Source of the DNA: Deltaproteobacteria bacterium
GTDB taxonomy: Bacteria; Desulfobacterota; Desulfarculia; Adiutricales; Adiutricaceae
Length of the DNA: 6,049 nucleotides
Direction of reading: 5' to 3'
NCBI GenBank assembly: GCA_031257955.1
Contig: JAIRNQ010000073.1
Span: 1 to 6,049, forward strand
Made by a program: the position numbers and the translations under genes. Of this stretch, positions 1 through 5,673 are shown piece after piece. The first letter of the stretch is position 1, and each line of letters starts with the position of its first letter. The notes below the pieces were generated by a model. It had not been told where the DNA came from, searched no databases, and was given only the letters and a program-made list of their open reading frames with translations.

Positions 1-108
1 TTCGCCGACACCGACTCTTTCGCCGGTCCCGGCCCTTTCGCCGACACCGACTCTTTCGCCGGTCCCGGCCCTTTCGTCGGTCCAGACTCGTTCGCCGGTC
101 CCGGCCCT
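1..108 (-). repeat. 36-bp tandem repeat (18-bp half-units), in frame, continuing past the edge
   Basis: Bases 1-36 and 37-72 are identical, and 73-108 is a diverged third copy with the same second half. Each 36-mer consists of two related 18-bp halves, both beginning ttcgccg or ttcgtcg on the plus strand. On the coding strand it encodes alternating hexapeptides ERAGTG and ERVGVG, with the outermost copy reading ERVWTD. The two identical copies suggest recent duplication. The array is cut by the window edge, so its copy number is unknown. Confidence 0.93.
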
Positions 109-681
109 GGCCCTTTCAAAGAGCCTGGCCGCGCGCCACTTAACGCCGCCGCTATCGGATCCGGCCGTTTCCGAGTGCCCTTTATCTGGCTGACTTTCCG
201 AGTTGGCCATTTCCTGGGACATGTTCTCGAGGCGTCCATGGGTCCTGGCCACAGACCTTTCATAGGCGCTCGCGCGGGGCCTGTCATTGGCCATTCCATG
301 GCCTTTTTCCCCTACCCCATCGAAAGCCTCACCAGTAAAGGCGTTTTTAAGGCCATCCTGAAAGGCTCTTACCACTGTGGGCAAGTTCTTGGGCCAGCCC
401 ATTTTGCGGTTAACGCCATCGCCTTTTTCGATAAGCTTTGCCGGCCAGTGACCATCGGGCCCCGCCGAGCCAGGTTGGGGGCCTAGAACGCGTTGGTCCC
501 CCGGGTCTTGTGTTTCCGGCCGGTGGGCGCCGGGCCGATGGTCCCCCGGACGCTTGGCTTCGGTCCGTCGCTCTCCCGGAAGTTGTCTCCCCCCTGGCTG
601 GGCCGCTTGTTGGGCCCCTGGCTGGGCCCCTTGTGGGGCCCCTGGCTTTAGGGCCGCCATTATTTCCGCCAACTTTTTCAT
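1..681 (-). CDS. Repeat-rich protein of unknown function, 5' part only (runs off left edge)
   Basis: The frame is open from ATG 681-679 to base 1 with no stop, giving 227 visible residues. The start is supported by AGGAGG seven bases upstream. The protein starts MKKLAEIMAALKPG. It continues with a Gln/Ala/Gly/Pro segment of four tetrapeptides of (P/Q)GAQ type (about residues 13-28), then a Pro/Arg/His/Gly-rich stretch with RPGDHRPGAHRPET. A less biased middle (about 80-165) includes GWPKNLPTVVRAFQDGLKNAF, which may fold as an amphipathic helix. The visible end is an array of hexapeptides ERAGTG/ERVGVG, still repeating at the window edge. No membrane segment or signal peptide is visible, and I do not recognise the family. 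It follows the 359-aa gene by 113 bp on the same strand, so it is probably in the same transcript or under local control by the spacer hairpins. That the ORF is real is inferred from its start signal, orientation and lack of stops; the function is unknown. Confidence 0.72.
   Translation of the reverse strand, partial: MKKLAEIMAALKPGAPQGAQPGAQQAAQPGGRQLPGERRTEAKRPGDHRPGAHRPETQDPGDQRVLGPQPGSAGPDGHWPAKLIEKGDGVNRKMGWPKNLPTVVRAFQDGLKNAFTGEAFDGVGEKGHGMANDRPRASAYERSVARTHGRLENMSQEMANSESQPDKGHSETAGSDSGGVKWRAARLFERARAGTGERVWTDERAGTGERVGVGERAGTGERVGVGE
599..646 (-). repeat. 12-bp degenerate tandem repeat encoding (P/Q)GAQ tetrapeptides
   Basis: Four consecutive 12-bp units (599-610, 611-622, 623-634, 635-646) share the form tgggcc(c/g)c-tt/gg-(g)t/c on the plus strand. 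On the coding strand they give tetrapeptides of QAAQ, PGAQ, QGAQ and PGAP type, near the N-terminus of the left-edge protein. The period is in frame. Confidence 0.75.
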
Positions 682-688
682 GCCGTCT

Positions 689-694
689 CCTCCT
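689..694 (-). promoter_or_regulatory. Strong Shine-Dalgarno (AGGAGG) for the left-edge gene
   Basis: The coding strand reads TTAGGAGGAGACGGCATG. AGGAGG is complementary to the 16S anti-SD core and lies 7 nt before the ATG at 681. This fixes the start of a gene that has no stop inside the window. The site directly adjoins the foot of the 698-718 hairpin. Confidence 0.85.
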
Positions 695-697
695 AAC

Positions 698-718
698 CCC
701 CGGGCTTGTCGCCCGGGG
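698..718 (-). promoter_or_regulatory. GC hairpin abutting the ribosome binding site
   Basis: Arms CCCCGGGC (698-705) and GCCCGGGG (711-718) form a perfect 8-bp stem with a 5-nt loop. The flanks TAA (694-696) and TTA (722-724) can extend it through small bulges. On the transcript it sits just upstream of AGGAGG (689-694), so it could influence translation initiation or act as a 5' stabiliser. No U-run follows, so an intrinsic terminator is unlikely. The structure is seen in the sequence; the role is inferred. Confidence 0.6.
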
Positions 719-745
719 TGGTTAAGGCTCGCTGTTTCCCGCCCT

Positions 746-771
746 CCGGGCGGCGGCCTTCCGCCGCCCGG
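746..771 (-). other. Perfect 11-bp GC stem-loop downstream of the acidic-protein gene
   Basis: CCGGGCGGCGG (746-756) pairs perfectly with CCGCCGCCCGG (761-771) around a 4-nt loop. It lies 24 bp after the TAA stop of the 359-aa gene. Neither strand has a T-tract after the stem, so it is not a canonical intrinsic terminator. It could protect the 3' end of a processed transcript or attenuate readthrough into the next gene. Confidence 0.6.
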
Positions 772-794
772 GACTTCCGCGCCAACGCTAAGGG

Positions 795-1874
795 TTATTT
801 CTTTCCTTTCCCCTTGCCCCGGCCGCCGGCGCGGCCTTTTTTGGTTTCCGGCATTTCTGGGGTCGGCTCCTTGAGGGCCGGTTCGGCAGGGGTCGGTTCA
901 GCCGTTGCCGTTTCTTCTGCCGCCGGGGTATCGGCCGCCGGGGTATCGGCCGCCCGTTCCTCGGCGAAGGGTTTCTCGGCCAACGGTTCCAAGGCCGCGG
1001 TTTCAAGGCCTTGGTCAGCCGGGTCGTCGTCCCCGTCGGTGACGACAATGGGGCCGGCGGCGTCGGCGGCGTCACCGGCGGCTTCGGCGTCGGTGGCGTC
1101 ATCGTCGTCGTCTTCCTTGATCCAGTAATCTCCGTCGTCCGGATCGTTGGGAAAGGCCATGTATTCCAGATCCTCGTAGTCGTCCCCGAAGTCGTCCCCG
1201 TAATCGTCGTCATCGTCATCGTTGTCGCCGTCGCCGTCTTCGAGCAATTGGAGGTATTTCAGGTAATCGATCCCCTTATGGTTAGGGTTCCCGTTCTCGG
1301 CCCCGTCATGGTCGGACGGGGCGGCGGCGCCGGCCCGTTCAAGGGCCTCGGTCAGGCCGTCGGGCAAGGTGATGTCGCTCTCGAAGGTTTCCCAGTCGTC
1401 CTCGCCGTCGTCGTCTTGCCCGTCGTCATGGCCGTCGTCTTGCCCGTCGTCATGGGAAAAAGGAAGAGGCTGGCCGTCGGGGGCGCTTTGGACAAACTGG
1501 AGGATTTCCCCGTCGGCGGCCCCGCCAAGGCCATGGCCCCGGCCATGGACATGGCCGGAGGGAAGGGGCTGGCCGTCGGGGGCGCTTTGGACAAACTCGA
1601 GGATTTCCCCGTCGGCGGCCCCGTCGCCGAGGTCTTGGTCTCTGTCCCAGCCGGCCAGGGTTTTCTCGATCAGGGCGTCGATGTCGATGCCGTCCAGATC
1701 TATTTCGCCAAAGCCGGCTTCGCCGGGGCTAACCTCGTCCCAGGGCCGGTCGTCGTTGGTCGCGGCCGGCGGCGATTGGCCCTGGGTGGCCCCCAGAGAA
1801 GCCAATCGCGAGGCCAGGGTGGTTTTCTCGGCCTTGCGGGCCTGGGTCAGTTTTTTGGTCGATTTTTTACTCAT
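795..1874 (-). CDS. Very acidic Asp-rich repeat protein, unknown function (359 aa)
   Basis: The start ATG at 1874 overlaps the stop of the upstream gene (ATGAGTAA) and has AAGGAGA six bases upstream. The first ~20 residues are basic (MSKKSTKKLTQARKAEK). Residues 40-90 are mixed acidic and include DLDGIDIDALIE. A module GAADGEIL(E/Q)FVQSAPDGQPLP occurs at 85-105 and again at 118-138. HDDGQDDG-type repeats (about 141-157) and long Asp runs (213-260) follow. Residues 290-345 are Ala/Glu/Pro-rich, and the tail is KKGRAGGRGKGKGKK. I see no membrane segment, signal peptide or catalytic motif, and I do not recognise the family. The charge pattern (basic N-terminus, acidic body, basic tail) would suit a DNA-mimic, a chaperone-like protein or a metal-binding surface, but none of these is shown. 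Translational coupling to the upstream membrane protein suggests the two act together. An overlapping plus-strand ORF is rejected as a shadow. Confidence 0.85.
   Translation of the reverse strand: MSKKSTKKLTQARKAEKTTLASRLASLGATQGQSPPAATNDDRPWDEVSPGEAGFGEIDLDGIDIDALIEKTLAGWDRDQDLGDGAADGEILEFVQSAPDGQPLPSGHVHGRGHGLGGAADGEILQFVQSAPDGQPLPFSHDDGQDDGHDDGQDDDGEDDWETFESDITLPDGLTEALERAGAAAPSDHDGAENGNPNHKGIDYLKYLQLLEDGDGDNDDDDDDYGDDFGDDYEDLEYMAFPNDPDDGDYWIKEDDDDDATDAEAAGDAADAAGPIVVTDGDDDPADQGLETAALEPLAEKPFAEERAADTPAADTPAAEETATAEPTPAEPALKEPTPEMPETKKGRAGGRGKGKGKK
1408..1455 (-). repeat. 24-bp tandem repeat encoding HDDGQDDG
   Basis: Bases 1408-1431 and 1432-1455 differ at one position (first base t/c). 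They encode two copies of an eight-residue His/Asp/Gly/Gln unit within the acidic protein. The unit is itself built from gtcgtc-type Asp codon pairs. Confidence 0.8.
1462..1623 (-). repeat. 63-bp duplication at 99-bp spacing inside the acidic gene
   Basis: Bases 1462-1524 and 1561-1623 are alike except at two positions (1467/1566 and 1498/1597), with a 36-bp non-matching segment between them. The offset is 99 bp, so the frame is kept. Each copy encodes a module around EIL(E/Q)FVQSAPDGQPLP. The near identity, against otherwise free sequence, points to recent segmental duplication. Confidence 0.92.
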
Positions 1875-3435
1875 CTGGGTTCTCCTTTTTTTCCTCGCCT
1901 TCGGCGGTCCCGACCGCCGCGGCGTCTTGGTAGCCCGGGAAGGTTGTCCCGGAGTCGGTTAAATGGTTGGGGTTGTCGGGTAGAGTCGCGAATGGCGCCT
2001 CTACCCGCCGGCTTGGATTGACTTGGCTATCCTGCAGGCTCTCCTCGGGAAGGCCGGTGGGAAAGGCCTGGTCCGTGAGGGGTTCCCACGGGGCGAATTG
2101 GTCCGACTCGAAGGGATCCGGGCCCAGCTCTGGGCCAGCGAAATGGTCGGGGCCATAACAAGAATCGGGGCCAATGTTAGGCTCGGAGGTGGGCCCGGAG
2201 TTGGGCCCGGGGTTGGAACCCCGATCGGGGCCCGGGCCGGCGACCGGGTCGCCGGCCGGCTTGGCCCGAAAGCTCGGAAGCAGCCAACGGGCAAACGATT
2301 GGTAGCGCCTCTCTTGGATGAGGCTTAGGCGCCAGAGGGAGGTGGCCACGCCGACCAGGGAGGCCAGGGCCACTGGCAGGATGGGCAGTAGGTAACCGCC
2401 CATGACCAGGCCAAAGGAGGCAAATATTCCCACCATGGCGAAGAGGGCCAATCTTAGGCGCAGTTCCATGGTCACCCTGGCCAATTCGCCCAGCGAAGGC
2501 CTGGAGGGGGCTTGGATAAGGTCGTCGCTTTCCGGGAACCCATCGGTCGCGGCCCCATCGAAGGCGACCCCGTCGGTCGCGGCTTCACCGATTGCGGTTT
2601 CATCGGTCGCGTCTTCATCGGCCGAGGTTTCCTCGGCCGAGGCTTCATCGGCCGGGGCTTGGGCCAAGGTCGCGGCCGGCGACCAATTGCTAGTTTGGGA
2701 CGGCCCGTCCTGGGGTTTTTCGATAGGGTCCCCGTTTTGGGGGACCGGAAGTGCCGCGGTTTCCGGAAGGTTTAGCTCCCAGAGCTCGGCCAGCTCGGCG
2801 AAGGTTTCGGGCTGGGGCGCGAGGCTGGCCCTTTTGGCCTGGCCGAGTCGCGATTTGATGGCCTCCAAGGGTTCCCGGATCAGTTGGCCCCGTTTGGTTG
2901 GGGCTTTTGGGGCGGCGGCGTGGGCCTCCGGGGCCTCGGGTGGGGCGGTGGTACCTTGGGGGTCGGGGCTTTCGGAAGACGCGAGCTTGGGCTTCTTGGT
3001 CGCGCGCCCAAAGATTTCGCGGTTTACCGCCTGGGTTTTGGCCAGGGCGGGCCTAAAGCTTTGGCGCTTTTCCACCTTGGGTTTCAAGGGCCCGGGCTTG
3101 TAGCTTTCTAGGGTCACCGACCAGACTTCCGGTCGATTGGTTTCCGGACGTTTAGATTCCGGACGATTGGTCTCCGGTCGATTGGTTTCCGGTCGATTGG
3201 TCTCCGGACGATTGGTTTCCGGTCGATTGGTCTCCGGATGATTGGTCTCCGGTCGATTGGTTTCCGGTCGATTGGTTTCCGGACGATTGGTTTCCGGATA
3301 GTCGGTATCCAAAAGCTGGCCTTTCCGGTAGCCCGGGGCCCCAGAGCGGTGAGGTTTTCGGCGGGTCCGACCGGAACGGTCAGCCAATGGCCGTTTGGAG
3401 GCTGGGCCGGGCAGTTTGGGTTTGGCGGTTTTCAT
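1867..3435 (-). CDS. Two-TM membrane protein with PETNR repeats, putative T4SS accessory (522 aa)
   Basis: The start ATG at 3435 is preceded by AGAAGGTGA. Residues 1-46 are basic and Pro-rich (MKTAKPKLPGPASKRP). Residues 47-101 are eleven pentapeptides, mostly PETNR. Residues ~110-200 are Lys/Pro/Ala-rich. A second, acidic pentapeptide-like stretch (ADEAS, AEETS, ADEDA, TDETA and so on) lies near residues 262-301. Two hydrophobic helices follow at about 329-347 and 349-368, joined by GY, so they probably form a hairpin. Next come LWRLSLIQERRYQSFARWL (367-385) and a Gly/Pro/Asn-rich C-terminal tail. The N-terminal and C-terminal arms would both lie on one side of the inner membrane, probably the cytoplasm given their charge. 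It sits directly downstream of the DotA/TraY gene, the place of excA in IncI plasmids. The hydrophobic hairpin followed by an amphipathic Trp/Arg/Tyr segment might correspond to a TraX- or ExcA-like core, but I cannot assign a family. It overlaps the next gene by 8 bp. Confidence 0.87.
   Translation of the reverse strand: MKTAKPKLPGPASKRPLADRSGRTRRKPHRSGAPGYRKGQLLDTDYPETNRPETNRPETNRPETNHPETNRPETNRPETNRPETNRPETNRPESKRPETNRPEVWSVTLESYKPGPLKPKVEKRQSFRPALAKTQAVNREIFGRATKKPKLASSESPDPQGTTAPPEAPEAHAAAPKAPTKRGQLIREPLEAIKSRLGQAKRASLAPQPETFAELAELWELNLPETAALPVPQNGDPIEKPQDGPSQTSNWSPAATLAQAPADEASAEETSADEDATDETAIGEAATDGVAFDGAATDGFPESDDLIQAPSRPSLGELARVTMELRLRLALFAMVGIFASFGLVMGGYLLPILPVALASLVGVATSLWRLSLIQERRYQSFARWLLPSFRAKPAGDPVAGPGPDRGSNPGPNSGPTSEPNIGPDSCYGPDHFAGPELGPDPFESDQFAPWEPLTDQAFPTGLPEESLQDSQVNPSRRVEAPFATLPDNPNHLTDSGTTFPGYQDAAAVGTAEGEEKKENPDE
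1881..1887 (-). promoter_or_regulatory. Shine-Dalgarno AAGGAGA for the acidic-protein gene
   Basis: The coding strand reads AAGGAGAACCCAGATG, with the SD six bases before the ATG at 1874. It lies inside the last codons of the 522-aa gene, whose stop overlaps this start by 8 bp. This supports both the start choice and translational coupling. Confidence 0.8.
2533..2652 (-). repeat. Degenerate 15-bp repeat encoding acidic pentapeptides
   Basis: Eight consecutive 15-bp steps encode ADEAS, AEETS, ADEDA, TDETA, IGEAA, TDGVA, FDGAA and TDGFP. DNA words such as tcatcgg and ggcttc recur at 15-bp spacing. The array is more diverged than the PETNR array of the same gene but has the same period. Confidence 0.7.
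3131..3295 (-). repeat. 15-bp tandem repeat, 11 copies, encoding PETNR pentapeptides
   Basis: There are eleven head-to-tail 15-bp units of the form gg(t/a)cgattggt(t/c)tcc on the plus strand, followed by a decayed twelfth unit (3296-3310, ggatagtcggtatcc). Most differences are synonymous: CGA or CGT for Arg, and GAA or GAG for Glu. The exceptions are one PETNH (8th unit) and one PESKR (2nd unit). The translated repeat covers residues 47-101 of the 522-aa protein. Confidence 0.96.
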
Positions 3436-3579
3436 CGGTCACCTTCTGGTTTTTTTTGGGCCGCCCAGAGATTTGGGCGCCGGGATGGGGTGGATTTGGG
3501 TCCGGCCAAAGGCCGGAAAAGGGGCCGGAAAAGGGCCCGGAATGGGCTCCCGGTTAGGGCCCCCGATTAGGGCCTTTGG
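3436..3579 (-). other. Spacer with degenerate 12-13-bp repeats and small palindromes
   Basis: This 144-bp non-coding gap separates the DotA/TraY gene from the next gene. On the plus strand five related units (3513-3524, 3525-3536, 3537-3548, 3550-3561, 3563-3574) follow the pattern ccgg-aaaaggg or ccgg-ttaggg. A perfect palindrome TCCGGCC-AAA-GGCCGGA covers 3501-3517, and CGCCCA/TGGGCG arms pair at 3462-3479. The coding strand has an A-run rather than a U-run after the last hairpin, so no intrinsic terminator is evident. No convincing -35/-10 pair was seen. Confidence 0.6.
3439..3447 (-). promoter_or_regulatory. Shine-Dalgarno for the 522-aa gene
   Basis: The coding strand reads AGAAGGTGACCGATG, so AGAAGG is six bases from the ATG at 3435. 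An A-octamer (3450-3457 on the coding strand) lies just upstream. A-rich leaders of this kind can help ribosome loading. Confidence 0.65.
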
Positions 3580-5673
3580 TTAAGGCCCTGGGTTGGGTTT
3601 GGCTGGATTGGTTTGGTCGGCCGTTTCGCGCCGGAGGCCTTTTTTCGTTACCAGCGGCCCGATCGCCTTTAGGGCAAAGTTTGAGGCGGTTAGGGTGCCG
3701 GCCTGGACGCGTTTGGCGTCCTCGATTTCCCCGTGGTGATCGCCCCCGCCGCCGATCCAGACCATGACCCGATCCGGAAGGCGCGAGACCAGCCCGAAGA
3801 GCTTCCAGGCGGCGGTCATGGCGCAAAGGCCGAGGATGGCCGAGAAGGCCACAAAGCCCATGGGGCCGATGAAGGTCTCGCCCAGGCGGTCGAAACCAAA
3901 GACGCTGAAGACGTGGCCGACCATCCGGCCAATGCCGTTTAGGAGGGCCATGGCCATCAAAAAGGCGAAGACCATCATGGGCGGTCGGAGAAGGACGCCC
4001 AGAAAGAGTAAATAGCCTCGGCGGCCGGCGTTCCCGGCCAGACCCTCGCCCTCGGGCAAGGCGTGGGCGGCCACCCACAGGGGGGCGGCGGCCAGGGCCT
4101 CGATTACCGTCACCAGCCAAGCCAAGAGGCCGGCCAGCCAAAGAACGAAGGGGATGGCCGGAAGGAAGTAGGCCAGCACGGCACCGTAACCCATCAACAG
4201 AAGGGATAGAAACACCAGATAAGGAGCGAGCGCCTCAACGGCCCCGACCACACCTCCGGCCACCGCGCTGGATACGCTCCCGGTAAAGACCGAGGCCACC
4301 TGCCCCAAAAGGCTCGACGTCGAGGCGCCAACGGCGACGGACCCGGCTGTGGCGCCAAGCTTAAGAATGAGGATCCCTTCGCCGGCTGAGACCAAAGAAC
4401 GGCCCAGTCCGGCCAGGACGGGGATGGGATCGCCCTGGGCCAAGAGGACTACGACGTCGGAAAGGGGCATCCGGCCAAAGGCGGAGGAGATACTGTCGGC
4501 GAACCAGTCGGTTGAGGGAAATTCCGCCGGCGGGCCTTCGGCGGCCGAGGCCCGCTCGGGACGAAAAGCGCCGGCCAAGTAGCGATTGAGACGTTCGTGG
4601 ACTATCTCGTAATCCCCCAGGGCATCCCCGTCGATGGGCGGATCGCCCCCATAAAACCTGGCCGAGGAATAATAGAGGGCGGCCGATCGCTCGCTGAGGC
4701 GGGCGATGGTCCAGTAATAGGACCCGGCCGTGGCCCAGCCGTTGTCGGCGGCCGCCTGGGAAAACTGGGCCAGATCGGAGGCCAATACCTCGGCCTCCTC
4801 GTTTCGGACGGTCTCCAGGTGGGGCCTCACGGCGTCCCGGTAGCGGGAGACGGCCTGGGCCAAGGCCCCGGTCTCGGAAAGGGTGAGCTCCATATTGGGA
4901 TTGGCCAGAGTCTCCGCCAGGGGACCAAGATCGGACACCAAGGTCCTCACGGCCGAGAGCCGGGCCCGGCACAGATCCCCGGAGGGATCGGGGCAGGAAA
5001 TCCTCAGACGCCCCAGATCGCCGGGTCCCAGCCCGCAGCCTTCCGGGACGGCCGGGGTCATGACCAGGATGCCTTCGACGTCGCCGTGGGCCGGCCAGTG
5101 CCGCTCGTCGACCAGGGCCCCGGAAACCCCCAGATCCATCCTTTGGCGAAAGTACTCTTGGACGGTCAGGGCTTTTAGGAGCCCCTGGCCCAGATTCCGC
5201 GAATCCTCGATCAGATCTTTGGGGGCGGCCAGAGACATTTCGCCCCCGTTTTTGACGAACTGATCCAAGCCCTGACTCCAGAGGTAATTGGCCAGATTGA
5301 CGCTGCCGCCGACGAAGACCAGCATCAGGGCCTGGAAAGCCGAAAGGCCTTTGATGACCGGGGCCAAAAAGCCCAAGGCCCCGGCGAAGCGCAGCGGCAT
5401 CCACAGACTCGAGTAGCGCCTACCCAAAGGCACGCCCTCGCAGGCCGTCCCGGCCACGCCCTGGATCATGACCACCACGAACAAAAGACACACCCCGGCC
5501 AGGGCCACCCAGTTGAAGGTGGCCAAGAGGTTCTGGGCCAAGGTCGCGGCCGTCCCGGCCTGCCCGGATCCGCCAACCAAACCCTCCCAACCCGGGCCCA
5601 AAAGGACGTTCAGGATCCTGGCCCCCTGATCGTTGGGCGGAAGGCTCGTAAATAACGCCAAGGTTTCGTTCAT
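3580..5673 (-). CDS. dotA/traY: DotA/TraY-family type IVB secretion/conjugation membrane protein (697 aa)
   Basis: This is a polytopic inner-membrane component of I-type (type IVB) secretion and conjugation systems. An N-terminal block holds hydrophobic segments at about residues 53-73, 95-107 and 112-131, with the stretch SSLWMPLRFAGALGFLAPV typical of the family's W-x-P-x-R region. A large soluble, probably periplasmic region (about 135-420) contains several Cys (GCGLGPG, ISCPDP, DLCRAR) that may form disulfides. A C-terminal membrane block (about 484-631) carries the family signature LPAIPFVLWLAGLLAWLVT, then VIEALAAAPLWVAAHALPEG and the GVLLRPPMMV segment. The length is near that of IncI TraY and well below Legionella DotA, which has a longer insert. 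I chose ATG 5673 because it overlaps the upstream stop as ATGA; a TTG at 5685 would add four residues but has no better ribosome site. In IncI plasmids TraY is the donor-side target of ExcA exclusion. The family call is confident; substrate and physiological role (conjugation or effector export) are not determinable here. Confidence 0.93.
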   Translation of the reverse strand: MNETLALFTSLPPNDQGARILNVLLGPGWEGLVGGSGQAGTAATLAQNLLATFNWVALAGVCLLFVVVMIQGVAGTACEGVPLGRRYSSLWMPLRFAGALGFLAPVIKGLSAFQALMLVFVGGSVNLANYLWSQGLDQFVKNGGEMSLAAPKDLIEDSRNLGQGLLKALTVQEYFRQRMDLGVSGALVDERHWPAHGDVEGILVMTPAVPEGCGLGPGDLGRLRISCPDPSGDLCRARLSAVRTLVSDLGPLAETLANPNMELTLSETGALAQAVSRYRDAVRPHLETVRNEEAEVLASDLAQFSQAAADNGWATAGSYYWTIARLSERSAALYYSSARFYGGDPPIDGDALGDYEIVHERLNRYLAGAFRPERASAAEGPPAEFPSTDWFADSISSAFGRMPLSDVVVLLAQGDPIPVLAGLGRSLVSAGEGILILKLGATAGSVAVGASTSSLLGQVASVFTGSVSSAVAGGVVGAVEALAPYLVFLSLLLMGYGAVLAYFLPAIPFVLWLAGLLAWLVTVIEALAAAPLWVAAHALPEGEGLAGNAGRRGYLLFLGVLLRPPMMVFAFLMAMALLNGIGRMVGHVFSVFGFDRLGETFIGPMGFVAFSAILGLCAMTAAWKLFGLVSRLPDRVMVWIGGGGDHHGEIEDAKRVQAGTLTASNFALKAIGPLVTKKGLRRETADQTNPAKPNPGP

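Noticed and set aside
1..108. CRISPR-like array
   Set aside because: The units are contiguous with no unique spacers and stay in frame within an ORF, so this is a protein-coding tandem repeat.
175..1128. Several plus-strand ORFs of 95-140 aa on the left
   Set aside because: They are antisense to minus-strand genes, are Gly/Pro/Ala/Ser-rich, and have no convincing ribosome sites.
1641..1710. EF-hand-like motif DLDGIDIDALIE in the acidic protein
   Set aside because: The spacing of Asp, Gly and the hydrophobic position does not fit the 12-residue loop (position 8 is Asp, position 12 is Leu).
1011..2021. A 336-aa plus-strand ORF opposite the acidic gene
   Set aside because: It mirrors the repeats and Asp codons (GAC read as GTC, Val) of the minus-strand gene, giving a Val/Gly-rich product with no recognisable motif, and it crosses the junction of two coupled minus-strand genes.
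3131..3310. Iterons of a replication origin or CRISPR
   Set aside because: The 15-bp units have no spacers, encode a constant peptide within a long ORF and vary mostly at wobble positions.
3450..3479. Intrinsic terminator after dotA/traY
   Set aside because: The hairpin at 3462-3479 is followed on the coding strand by an A-run, and on the plus strand the T-run precedes rather than follows it.
4361..5404. A 347-aa minus-strand ORF within dotA/traY
   Set aside because: It is an Arg/Gly/Pro-rich frame-shifted shadow of a well-supported membrane protein whose frame shows family motifs.
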